From the NCBI GenBank assembly GCA_002359075.1, contig DEQA01000247.1:1-24462 (forward strand): a stretch of DNA of 24,462 nucleotides, read 5' to 3'. Source of the stretch: Planococcaceae bacterium UBA3378 (GTDB taxonomy: Bacteria; Bacillota; Bacilli; Bacillales_A; Planococcaceae). The translations under genes and the position numbers were made by a program. Of the stretch, positions 6,117 through 13,471 are shown in pieces. The notes beneath the pieces are model-generated. The model did no database searches and had not been told where the DNA came from. It saw only the letters and a list, made by a program, of their open reading frames with translations. Each line of letters begins with the position of its first letter. Position 1 is the first letter of the stretch.

Positions 6117-6869
6117 TTATCCGTTCTGTTCTTGACGCTTGCGGTATACCTCATACATAAGAAGTGCCGCAGCTACGGAGGCATTCAGCGAGGTAACATG
6201 TCCAATCATTGGAAGGTGGTAAAGGAAATCACATTTCTTCTTCAGTAGTGAGCTCATTCCTTTTCCTTCACTTCCAATAATGATCGCAAGCGGAAGAGTC
6301 GCGTCCATTTTACGATAATCGGCCGAGCCCTTCGCATCCGTGCCGGCAATCCAAACGCCCCGCTCTTTCAGTTCGTCTACCGTCTGAGATAAGTTTGTCA
6401 CCCTTACGACCGGCACATGCTCAATTGCGCCTGTAGAGGCTTTGGCTACTACAGCCGTTAATCCGACTGCACGGCGCTTTGGAATAATGATCCCATGCAC
6501 GCCGATTGCATCTGCTGTACGCATAATCGACCCTAGATTATGCGGGTCCTCCAGCTCATCCAAAATTAAGAAGAAAGGATCTTCCTCTTTTTTCTGTGCC
6601 GCTGTAAACAGATCTTCCAATTCAGCGTATTGATAGGCAGCAACTGACGCAACAATGCCTTGGTGGTTTGCATCTGTCAGTTGATCAACCTTTTTCTTGG
6701 GTACGAACTGCACGAGAACACCTCGCTCCCTGGCAAGATCCAGCAGTTCGTTAACCCCTGTCTTCTTTACACCCTCTGCAATCCATAGTTTATTTATTTC
6801 ACGACCTGAACGAAGCGCTTCTAATACCGGATTTTTCCCTGCGATCATTTCGCCATTTTGTTCCGCCAT
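6117..6869 (-). CDS. rlmB: 23S rRNA (guanosine-2251-2'-O)-methyltransferase RlmB
   Basis: A 250-residue SPOUT (TrmH/SpoU) methyltransferase. The N-terminal substrate-binding domain (GKNPVLEALR, 11-20) is followed by the catalytic knot: motif 1 DPHNLGSIMRT (108-118), motif 2 IIGSEGKGM (197-205), motif 3 LNASVAAALL (228-237). The family methylates the ribose of G2251 in the peptidyl-transferase P loop. Some Bacillales members of this clade were earlier called YacO or TrmH-like. AAGGGAG lies 8 bases before the ATG, inside the end of mrnC. It is an operon with mrnC and rae1, separated by 3 and 5 bases. Confidence 0.92.
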   Translation of the reverse strand: MAEQNGEMIAGKNPVLEALRSGREINKLWIAEGVKKTGVNELLDLARERGVLVQFVPKKKVDQLTDANHQGIVASVAAYQYAELEDLFTAAQKKEEDPFFLILDELEDPHNLGSIMRTADAIGVHGIIIPKRRAVGLTAVVAKASTGAIEHVPVVRVTNLSQTVDELKERGVWIAGTDAKGSADYRKMDATLPLAIIIGSEGKGMSSLLKKKCDFLYHLPMIGHVTSLNASVAAALLMYEVYRKRQEQNG

Positions 6870-6872
6870 CTC

Positions 6873-7286
6873 CTACACTCCCTTCTGCTGCTCAATAATG
6901 TTTATTGCGTAATCGATGATTTGGTCTGCACGTTCTGTTTGTTTTAGTAAATATAAATATCCTAATACTGCTTCAAACCCGGAGCTGTTGCGGTATGTTT
7001 GGACATCTGTGTTTTTTGGTACTGTACCTGACTTGGCATTGCGGCCGCGCCGGAAGACGGAAAGCTCCTCTTCCGACAAAAATCCCTGTTCCATCATTTG
7101 ATGAACAATGAACGATTGGGCTTTTGCCGATACATATTTTGTTGCTTCCTTATGCAGCGTATTCGGTTTTACACGTCCTGCCAGCAGAAGATGCTCACGG
7201 ACTCTTTGCTCGAGTACGGCATCTCCCATATAGGCAAGCGCTAAAGCGTTTAATTGCTTTACATCTTCAGGCCGGAGTTTCATCAT
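6873..7286 (-). CDS. mrnC: Mini-ribonuclease III (MrnC)
   Basis: About 137 residues, a single RNase III catalytic domain with no dsRNA-binding domain. In B. subtilis it matures the 23S rRNA termini. The signature helix LALAYMGDAVLEQRVREHLL carries the catalytic Asp. FRRGRNAKSGTVPKNTDVQTYRNSSGFEAVLGYL contains the GRNAK...T and second acidic motif (FEAVLGYL). The reading frame begins inside the cysS end. GAGG lies 9 bases before the ATG at 7286, which I prefer. An ATG at 7295 overlaps the cysS stop (ATGA) and a TTG at 7307 is also in frame. Tight overlap indicates co-transcription with cysS. Confidence 0.93.
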   Translation of the reverse strand: MMKLRPEDVKQLNALALAYMGDAVLEQRVREHLLLAGRVKPNTLHKEATKYVSAKAQSFIVHQMMEQGFLSEEELSVFRRGRNAKSGTVPKNTDVQTYRNSSGFEAVLGYLYLLKQTERADQIIDYAINIIEQQKGV

Positions 7287-7291
7287 AGTGG

Positions 7292-8692
7292 TCATCCTCG
7301 TTTCCAACGTGTGCCCTGGCGAGTATCTTCCAGTATGATATTCATACTTAACAATTGGTCACGGATTTCATCTGAGCGGGCAAAATCCCGGTTTTTGCGC
7401 GCCTGGTTCCGCTCTTCAATTAATGCCTCAATTTCTTCATCCAGCAATTCTGCTTCAGAAGCAAATACGATGCCGAGGACATCTCCAAGCGTATCGAATG
7501 TATCGATAAATGCCTGCAGGACAGACGCCTCTGTATTTGGTTCATTCAAATAAGTATTTGCAAGACGTGCTAATTCAAATAAAGCGGAGATGGCATTTGC
7601 CGTGTTGAAGTCATCATTCATTGCCTCTTCAAACTGCCCTTTTGTCTCTGCAATCTTTGTCAGCCATTCCTCGCTGATTTCGCCTAGACCAGCAGTTGCT
7701 GTCAGACGGTGCTGTACATTTGTATAAGCTGTACGTAAACGATCCAGTCCTGCTTGTGCCGCTTCCACTAAATCCTGGGCAAAGTTAATCGGATGGCGGT
7801 AATGAACACTCAGCATGAAGAAACGCAGCACTTGCGGGTCAATCTGCTTGCGTATATCGTTTACCAGCACAAAATTCCCAAGAGATTTAGACATCTTTTC
7901 ATTGTCAATATTAATATAGCCATTATGCATCCAGTAGCGGGCAAAGGTTTTATCCGTATGAGCTTCAGACTGGGCAATTTCGTTTTCATGGTGCGGGAAA
8001 GTTAAATCCTGTCCGCCTGCATGAATATCAATTGTATCACCTAAATGCTCACGGGCCATCACTGAACATTCAATATGCCAGCCTGGACGTCCTTCACCCC
8101 ACGGGCTTGCCCATTTAATCTCACCTGGTTTAGCCGCCTTCCATAATGCGAAGTCAAGCGGGTCTTCTTTTTTCTCCCCCGCCTCAATACGGGCACCTAC
8201 TTTTAAATCATCAATCGATTGATGGCTAAGCTTTCCATAACCGTCGAATTTACGTGTACGATAGTATACATCGCCTTGAGATTCATATGCATAGCCTTTA
8301 TCGATTAGAACCTGGATAAACTCAATAATATCGTCCATATGCTCTGTTACCCGGGGATGAACATCGGCCTTTTTGCATCCAAGTGCTGTAATATCCTCAA
8401 AATAAGCGGCAATGAACCGTTCTGTCAATTCAAATACTTCTTCCCCTAGCTCATTGGCTGCTTTAATAATTTTATCATCGACATCCGTAAAGTTAGAAAC
8501 GAACTTTACGTCATAGCCTGCATATTGCAAATAGCGTCGGACTGTATCATATACAATGACAGGACGCGAATTACCTATATGAATATAATTGTAGACGGTC
8601 GGCCCACATACATACATTTTTACTTTCCCTTCTTCTAGAGGAACAAATTCCTCCTTCTGCCGGGTTAACGAGTTAAAAATTTGAATACCCAT
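7292..8692 (-). CDS. cysS: Cysteinyl-tRNA synthetase
   Basis: A 466-residue class I synthetase charging tRNA-Cys. HIGN (38-41) and KMSKS (266-270) bind ATP. The zinc site and Cys selectivity are seen in YVCGPTVY (C29), WHIECS (C209) and GGQDLTFPHHENE (H234-E236). Length equals the B. subtilis protein. AAGGAGG is 8 bases before the ATG. It is controlled by a T-box leader with a UGC specifier directly upstream. In B. subtilis the T-box precedes cysE-cysS. Here no cysE lies in between. Confidence 0.98.
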   Translation of the reverse strand: MGIQIFNSLTRQKEEFVPLEEGKVKMYVCGPTVYNYIHIGNSRPVIVYDTVRRYLQYAGYDVKFVSNFTDVDDKIIKAANELGEEVFELTERFIAAYFEDITALGCKKADVHPRVTEHMDDIIEFIQVLIDKGYAYESQGDVYYRTRKFDGYGKLSHQSIDDLKVGARIEAGEKKEDPLDFALWKAAKPGEIKWASPWGEGRPGWHIECSVMAREHLGDTIDIHAGGQDLTFPHHENEIAQSEAHTDKTFARYWMHNGYINIDNEKMSKSLGNFVLVNDIRKQIDPQVLRFFMLSVHYRHPINFAQDLVEAAQAGLDRLRTAYTNVQHRLTATAGLGEISEEWLTKIAETKGQFEEAMNDDFNTANAISALFELARLANTYLNEPNTEASVLQAFIDTFDTLGDVLGIVFASEAELLDEEIEALIEERNQARKNRDFARSDEIRDQLLSMNIILEDTRQGTRWKRG

Positions 8693-8841
8693 TATTTTTC
8701 CTCCTTATTGTGCATTTTTATTACAAACCTTCTACAGCGGCTTCATAATGGCCGTCTTCTGGAACATTGGAAGCTTGCTTTTTCAGCGTTGTTATTCCTA
8801 TCTCTTTTTTATACCTGCTAATTACAACCTATTTTTGGTAA

Positions 8842-8880
8842 TAAAAAAGCGCCTCTGTCATCTTTTAATGACAGAGACGC
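8842..8880 (-). terminator. T-box terminator hairpin before cysS
   Basis: GCGTCTCTGTCAT and ATGACAGAGGCGC form a 13-bp stem (with G-U) around a short A-rich loop, followed by TTTTTTATT on the minus strand. Its 5' arm follows the T-box sequence by 7 bases, as needed for the mutually exclusive antiterminator. Confidence 0.95.
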
Positions 8881-9128
8881 TTATATAGCGCGGTTCCACT
8901 CTGAATTGAAGGCTTCCCTTCCACTTTCCTTGTCCTGTAACGGGAACAACCCGACTTGCCTACTCCTGTTCGGCCAAGTGCTCAAAGGTGCATTTCCACA
9001 AAGCGGATTTAGACTACTTTCAGCCGATGATAGTCCTCTCTACTAAATCCTTTTCTTTTGTGTACTTCTCCTTCTCCACGCTTTTTCAACCAAGTATGTT
9101 CTTGGCTTAATTATATTCATTACGATGT
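8842..9128 (-). ncRNA. T-box riboswitch, tRNA-Cys specific
   Basis: The minus strand shows a full T-box leader. Stem I has a perfect GGATTTA/TAAATCC helix with a GACTA/TAGTC distal stem (about 9050-9005). The specifier loop reads GGAAATGCACC with UGC (Cys) at 8992-8990. The T-box AGAGTGGAACCGCGC lies at 8902-8888, and a terminator follows. The UGGA of the T-box predicts a tRNA ending UCCA. Discriminator U73 is the hallmark of tRNA-Cys, an independent agreement with the UGC specifier and with cysS downstream. Uncharged tRNA-Cys should stabilise the antiterminator and allow cysS transcription. Confidence 0.95.
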
Positions 9129-9134
9129 ACATTC

Positions 9135-9162
9135 ATTTTACATAAGTTTATGCAAAAATCAA
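9135..9162 (-). promoter_or_regulatory. Promoter of the cysS T-box transcript
   Basis: TTGATT (9162-9157) and TAAAAT (9140-9135, 5/6) are 16 bases apart on the minus strand, just after the gltX stop codon. The predicted start near 9128 places stem I of the T-box close to the 5' end. Confidence 0.6.
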
Positions 9163-9174
9163 TAGTTTGACTTC

Positions 9175-10635
9175 TTACTGCGCAAACTTTTCTACGCGTG
9201 CAATCACTTTTTCTTTTCCAATTAACGCAATCGCATTTGGAAGCTCAGGACCGTGTGTTTGGCCCGTAGTCACAACACGGATTGGCATGAACAGGTTTTT
9301 ACCTTTAGCGCCTGTTTCTTTTTGTACCGCTTTAATAGCCGCCTTAATCGAATCAGCATCAACTGTTTCTAATGCTTCAAGCTGAGCTTTAAATGCTGCC
9401 ATAACAGCAGGCACCTGCTCTCCTGCCAATACTTCCTTCGCTTCCTCATTGTATTCAATTTCATCCGTGAAGAATAGGCTTGATAGCTCGACGATTTCTG
9501 CCCCATAGCTCATTTGCTCATGGTAAAGGGCAATCAGGTCAGCTGCCCATGTACGTTGCTCTTCTGTTAGCTCCTCAGGAAGAAGGTCCGCCTGTTGTAG
9601 ATGCGGTAAAGCAAGCGCCACTACTTCTTCTTGGGACAGCTTTTTAATGTATTGGTTGTTCATCCAAGTAAGCTTTGTTTTATCAAACATGGATGGTGAT
9701 TTAGATAATCGTTTTTCATCAAACAGCTTAATCAGTTCATCATGGGAGAAAATTTCCTCTTCCCCTTCCGGTGACCAGCCAAGCAGTGCAAAGAAGTTGA
9801 ACATTGCTTCCGGCAAATAGCCAAGCTCCTTGTATTGTGTGACAAACTGAATGATGGATTCATCGCGTTTTGATAATTTTTTACGGTCTTCATTCACGAT
9901 TAATGTCATATGGCCGTATTGCGGATATTCCCAATCAAATGCATCAAAAATCATCATTTGCTTTGGTGTATTGGATAAATGCTCTTCACCACGGAATACA
10001 TGTGTAATATCCATAAAGTGGTCATCCAGTACAACGGCATAATTATATGTCGGAATACCGTTTGCTTTGACAAGCACCCAATCCCCAATATCTTTGGATT
10101 CAAAAGATACTTCTCCACGAACAAGGTCATTAAATTTATAAGTGACCCCTTCAGGTACACGGATACGGATTGTATAAGGCGTTCCTTCCGCTTCTTTTGC
10201 TGCCACTTCTTCTGCTGTTAAATGGCGGCATTTTCCGTCATAAGTTGGCGCGGCTACCCCCTGTGCTTTTTGGGCTTCACGGGAAGCTTCAAGCTCTTCA
10301 GACGTACAGAAGCATTTATAGGCAACTCCGCGTTCAAGTAATTCTTCTGCATGTTTTTTATAAATATCCAGGCGCTCCATTTGGCGGTACGGAGCATAAG
10401 GACCACCGATATCGATGGATTCATCCGGTATGATGCCTAACCAACGTAAATTATCTAATTGAGAAGCCTCGCCGCCCTCTACATTACGCTCAATATCCGT
10501 ATCTTCAATACGGACAATGAATTTCCCGTTATGATGTTTTGCATATAAATAGTTGAACAGCGCTGTGCGGGCGCCACCAATGTGTAAAAAGCCTGTTGGT
10601 GATGGCGCGTAACGAACGCGAACTTCTTTTATCAT
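9175..10635 (-). CDS. gltX: Glutamyl-tRNA synthetase
   Basis: A 486-residue class I synthetase. HIGG (18-21) and KLSKR (253-257) form the ATP site; VRYAPSPTGFLHIGGARTAL is the family N-terminal signature. The C-terminal anticodon-binding region is complete. In Bacillales lacking GlnRS this enzyme charges both tRNA-Glu and tRNA-Gln (non-discriminating form), with GatCAB correcting the latter. That is family knowledge. AGGAGG is 8 bases before the ATG. A terminator separates it from ispF, so gltX is probably expressed on its own, with cysS transcribed separately from its T-box promoter. Confidence 0.98.
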   Translation of the reverse strand: MIKEVRVRYAPSPTGFLHIGGARTALFNYLYAKHHNGKFIVRIEDTDIERNVEGGEASQLDNLRWLGIIPDESIDIGGPYAPYRQMERLDIYKKHAEELLERGVAYKCFCTSEELEASREAQKAQGVAAPTYDGKCRHLTAEEVAAKEAEGTPYTIRIRVPEGVTYKFNDLVRGEVSFESKDIGDWVLVKANGIPTYNYAVVLDDHFMDITHVFRGEEHLSNTPKQMMIFDAFDWEYPQYGHMTLIVNEDRKKLSKRDESIIQFVTQYKELGYLPEAMFNFFALLGWSPEGEEEIFSHDELIKLFDEKRLSKSPSMFDKTKLTWMNNQYIKKLSQEEVVALALPHLQQADLLPEELTEEQRTWAADLIALYHEQMSYGAEIVELSSLFFTDEIEYNEEAKEVLAGEQVPAVMAAFKAQLEALETVDADSIKAAIKAVQKETGAKGKNLFMPIRVVTTGQTHGPELPNAIALIGKEKVIARVEKFAQ

Positions 10636-10686
10636 AAAAATTGCCTCCTAAATACTGTCTTTGCGACCTTAAAATTTACTTTGTCC

Positions 10687-10695
10687 ATTTTACCA
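10687..10695 (-). promoter_or_regulatory. Candidate extended -10 promoter of gltX
   Basis: TGGTAAAAT on the minus strand is an extended -10 (TGn plus a 5/6 -10) about 52 bases before the gltX start, immediately after the ispF terminator. No good -35 lies 17 bases upstream (TTTTAT), so this is tentative. Confidence 0.4.
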
Positions 10696-10707
10696 CTGCG
10701 ATTTGTT

Positions 10708-10748
10708 AAATAAAAGTAGCGTGTGCTGAATTTCTTCCCAACACACGC
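10708..10748 (-). terminator. Terminator downstream of ispF
   Basis: GCGTGTGTTG and CAGCACACGC form a 10-bp stem with one G-U around a 10-base loop, followed by TACTTTTATTT on the minus strand. It starts 8 bases after the ispF stop and ends the yacL-ispD-ispF unit. Confidence 0.85.
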
Positions 10749-10756
10749 GCGTTCCA

Positions 10757-11233
10757 TTACTTTTTAATCAATAAAATCGTTGCCAATGAGGCAATCCCTT
10801 CCTCACGGCCCGTAAAGCCAAGCTTTTCAGTTGTTGTTGCTTTCACGTTTATTTGGGAAGGATCTGCATGGAGCAACTCTGCAATACGATTTTTGATTGG
10901 TTCAATATAAGGAGCCATTTTAGGGCGCTGTGCAATGATTGTCGCATCCACATTTCCAAGTACGTACCCCTTATCCTCCACCATTTTCCAAATATATTGC
11001 AAAAGCTTTGCCGAATCAGCATCTTTCCACTCCGGGTCTGTATCCGGAAAGTGCCGGCCGATATCCCCTTCACCGATTGCCCCTAATGCTGCATCGGTAA
11101 TCGTATGCAGCAATACATCCGCATCCGAGTGGCCGAGCAATCCGCGATCATGCGGAATCTCAATGCCTCCTAAAATTAACTTGCGTCCTTCTGCAAAAGC
11201 ATGGACATCATACCCTTGTCCTACACGAAACAT
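10757..11233 (-). CDS. ispF: 2-C-methyl-D-erythritol 2,4-cyclodiphosphate synthase
   Basis: The 158-residue MEP-pathway enzyme is a trimer that converts CDP-ME 2-phosphate to ME-cPP and CMP. The metal ligands are visible in GQGYDVHAF (D9, H11) and GHSDADVLLHTITDAALGA (H43), and the C-terminal TTEKLGFTGREEGIAS loop binds the nucleotide. Length is normal and complete. AGGAGG lies 6 bases before the ATG. It follows ispD by 11 bases, so the two successive-pathway genes are co-translated. Confidence 0.98.
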   Translation of the reverse strand: MFRVGQGYDVHAFAEGRKLILGGIEIPHDRGLLGHSDADVLLHTITDAALGAIGEGDIGRHFPDTDPEWKDADSAKLLQYIWKMVEDKGYVLGNVDATIIAQRPKMAPYIEPIKNRIAELLHADPSQINVKATTTEKLGFTGREEGIASLATILLIKK

Positions 11234-11244
11234 ACCATATCCTC

Positions 11245-11928
11245 CTACTTGGCTCTTGCTCTTAAAATGGCCTCGCCAAAAATTAAATCTTCCTGTGTTG
11301 TCATTTTAACATTGTCATAGCTGCTCTCGACAACATACACTTCATGACCGAGGCGCTCTACCAGCATCGCTTCGTCCGTACCTAAAAAACCGATCTTTTC
11401 TGCTACATCTTCCGCCTCTGCTAAAAGATCAAAACGGAATGCCTGCGGTGTTTGGATCATCCAAAGGCTGTCTCTGTCGACCGTTTCCTTAATAATACCT
11501 TCCCGTACAACTTTCATCGTATCCTTCGCCCGTACCCCTGCAATAGCTGCTCCTTTTTCATAAGCCGTCTTGGCAAGCTGTGCGATAATTGGTTTGGTAA
11601 TAAATGGCCGTGCTGCATCATGGACAAGGACAATTTCCACATCTTTCATTTCCTTTAAGCAGGAATGAACAGAATGCTGACGTTCTGCTCCACCAGTCGG
11701 CAAGCCTTTAATTTTTGTAATATTGTATTTTGTTATCATCGATTGGATATAATCACGTTCTGTATCTTTTACAGCTAGCCAAATACCTGAGCATGCTTCA
11801 TCCTGCTCGAAAACAAGCAATGTATGGATGAGGATAGGCTTATCCAACAGCGGCAAGAAAAGCTTGTTTTGCCCTGCTCCCATTCGCTTACCGCTTCCGG
11901 CTGCCGGTAATACTACTTCATAGCGCAC
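11245..11928 (-). CDS. ispD: 2-C-methyl-D-erythritol 4-phosphate cytidylyltransferase
   Basis: About 227 residues. It transfers CMP to MEP in the isoprenoid (MEP) pathway. The nucleotidyltransferase loop PAAGSGKRM (8-16) and VHDAARPF are diagnostic. I chose the GTG at 11928 (VRYEVVLPAAG) because AGGA lies 9 bases upstream and the homologous N-terminus begins at the same place. The frame stays open to 11967 but would run through the end of yacL with no ribosome binding site. It starts 4 bases after the yacL stop, implying coupling. Confidence 0.95.
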   Translation of the reverse strand: MRYEVVLPAAGSGKRMGAGQNKLFLPLLDKPILIHTLLVFEQDEACSGIWLAVKDTERDYIQSMITKYNITKIKGLPTGGAERQHSVHSCLKEMKDVEIVLVHDAARPFITKPIIAQLAKTAYEKGAAIAGVRAKDTMKVVREGIIKETVDRDSLWMIQTPQAFRFDLLAEAEDVAEKIGFLGTDEAMLVERLGHEVYVVESSYDNVKMTTQEDLIFGEAILRARAK

Positions 11929-11932
11929 CTTT

Positions 11933-13015
11933 TCACTTCCTACTCTCTTCCTCTTTCGGCTTGGCAAAAATCATTCGCCCTGCAGATGTTTGCAGTACAC
12001 TTGTGACTGTTACGATAATCGCCTGCCCAATATAAGCACGGCCGCCCTCTACTACGATCATCGTACCATCATCAAGATAAGCTACCCCTTGATTATGCTC
12101 TTTCCCATCTTTAATCACAACAACCTGCATATCTTCACCCGGGATGACTACCGGCTTTACTGCATTCGCTAAATCGTTAATATTCAACACTTTCACCCGG
12201 TGAAGCTCACATACTTTATTTAAATTAAAATCATTCGTTAAAATCTGGGCATCCATTTGCTTAGCAAGACGCACCAGCTTTAAATCAACCTCTGTTATAT
12301 CATCAAAATCTTCCTCGACGATAAGTACTTTAGACTGGCGTTCGTCCTGCAGACGCTTTAAAATATCCAGCCCCCGTCTTCCTCTTGTACGTTTTAACGT
12401 ATCCGAAGAATCAGCAATATGCTGCAGCTCTGTTAAGACAAATTGAGGTACTACTAGAAGCCCCTCCACAAAGCCGGTTTCCGAAATGTCTGCTATACGC
12501 CCATCGATGATGACACTTGTATCAAGCAGCTTATAGGCTAACTTTGCTTCCGTATCTCCTTGCTTTTTCTTTGTAGTCGACCCTGAACGTGTAAATAACT
12601 GCAGCAATTCATCACGTTTATTAAATCCGAGCCGGAAGCCCAAGTATCCTAAAATAATCGAAAGAACGATCGGAAGCACCTCTGTAATAAACGGCAGATG
12701 GATTTTATTAATCGCAAAGCCTATAAGCGATGCCACACTCAGCCCGATAATCAAGCCGACCGTCCCAAACAGGAGATCTCCCACAGGCAGTTTGAACAGC
12801 ACTTCCTCCATCCATGTAATCAGTTTGACAAAGTAATCAGAAAGTACAAATGATAAAACAAACAATAACATTGCACCTAATAATACAGAGACATAGGCAT
12901 TATTGATCCATGGGTTGGATGATAAATGAATTAACTCGTATAATGGCGGTAAAAAAACAAGACCTAACGCCCCTCCGATAAATAAAAATGCAATTTGAAT
13001 AACTCTTTTTAACAT
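11933..13015 (-). CDS. yacL: PIN/TRAM-domain integral membrane protein YacL
   Basis: 360 residues. Four predicted membrane helices (about 6-28, 40-60, 82-102, 110-130) are followed by a cytoplasmic PIN-type nuclease fold. Acidic residues sit at LLDTSVIIDGR (D165, D171), LTELQ (E196), D244 and TNDFN (D262). A C-terminal TRAM-like beta domain (GVAYLDDGTMIVVEGGRAYIG... to 350) is probably RNA-binding. The family is conserved in Firmicutes, usually after disA, and has no firmly established substrate. AAAGGGAGGTG precedes the ATG. It leads the yacL-ispD-ispF unit. The gene order lacks disA before it. Confidence 0.93.
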   Translation of the reverse strand: MLKRVIQIAFLFIGGALGLVFLPPLYELIHLSSNPWINNAYVSVLLGAMLLFVLSFVLSDYFVKLITWMEEVLFKLPVGDLLFGTVGLIIGLSVASLIGFAINKIHLPFITEVLPIVLSIILGYLGFRLGFNKRDELLQLFTRSGSTTKKKQGDTEAKLAYKLLDTSVIIDGRIADISETGFVEGLLVVPQFVLTELQHIADSSDTLKRTRGRRGLDILKRLQDERQSKVLIVEEDFDDITEVDLKLVRLAKQMDAQILTNDFNLNKVCELHRVKVLNINDLANAVKPVVIPGEDMQVVVIKDGKEHNQGVAYLDDGTMIVVEGGRAYIGQAIIVTVTSVLQTSAGRMIFAKPKEEESRK

Positions 13016-13131
13016 TTACTTTCTACACCTCCCTTTCTTTTATTATACATAGTTAAAGCAATGTTAGCGAAGGTAAGCCCCCGGCATTTACATAGTAACA
13101 GATAAGTTTTTTTCTTTTATAGCATAATAAT

Positions 13132-13160
13132 AATATAAGATAACAAATGATTTTTAACAA
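13132..13160 (-). promoter_or_regulatory. Candidate sigma-A promoter for yacL-ispD-ispF
   Basis: TTGTTA (13160-13155) and TATATT (13137-13132, 5/6) are 17 bases apart on the minus strand in a very A+T-rich stretch. Chance matches are likely in such sequence. A second candidate, TGCTATAAA, lies about 20 bases downstream. Confidence 0.4.
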
Positions 13161-13230
13161 AAAAATGACTTTTTCTCAACATATGATTTGTACCTTATCA
13201 GAACATATCATCCTCTAGGTGTTTGAGTTA

Positions 13231-13312
13231 AAAAGAGGCGGCAGCAATAGTAAATTTCATACCATTGTGCTAATAGCTTTTCTTTTACAGTAAACGAGTG
13301 TGCAGCCTCTAC
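13231..13312 (-). other. Inverted-repeat element with internal hairpin and U tract
   Basis: On the minus strand AGAGGC-T-GCA (13310-13302) can pair with TGC-C-GCCTCT (ending at 13234), followed by TTTTAAC. Inside, CAATGGTA and TACTATTG form an 8-bp hairpin around a 7-base loop (13267-13245). The layout looks like a small structured transcript ending in a terminator, or a small repeat element. A 39-codon frame without a start codon crosses it, so I do not call it coding. Function unknown. Confidence 0.45.
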
Positions 13313-13420
13313 AGAGTAGAAGTTTATAGATTAGACAGCTGCTATTTTGATTTTCTTGTGCTCCTCAGTGATAAGAAGCAAAAAACATCTAATCTATCTA
13401 GGGATAATACCCTCCTTCCC

Positions 13421-13457
13421 AAAAAAATGTCCGGTCTTTCTAAAAAAGATCGGACAT
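13421..13457 (-). terminator. Terminator of radA
   Basis: ATGTCCG-A-TCTTT and AAAGA-C-CGGACAT form an interrupted 12-bp stem, followed by TTTTTTT on the minus strand, 14 bases after the radA stop. It isolates radA from yacL. Confidence 0.9.
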
Positions 13458-13471
13458 CCTGATGATTTTTG

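Larger units (their letters stand above)
13016..13471 (-). other. Non-coding interval at the expected disA position
   Basis: About 456 bases between radA and yacL with no supported gene on either strand. It contains the radA terminator (13421-13457), an A+T-rich zone with promoter-like boxes for yacL, a structured element at 13231-13312, and a perfect 10-bp inverted repeat ATAGATTAGA/TCTAATCTAT (13326-13335 and 13388-13397). In B. subtilis this is where disA (c-di-AMP synthase, about 1.08 kb) sits. No recognisable disA remnant was seen. Confidence 0.8.

Noticed and set aside
13042..13047. Perfect TATAAT just upstream of yacL
   Set aside because: Its predicted start would fall at the ribosome binding site (13027-13037), and the -35 is poor, so it is not called as the yacL promoter.
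13200..13336. 39-codon open frame through the structured element in the disA gap
   Set aside because: No start codon or ribosome binding site and it crosses a stem-loop; not supported as a gene.
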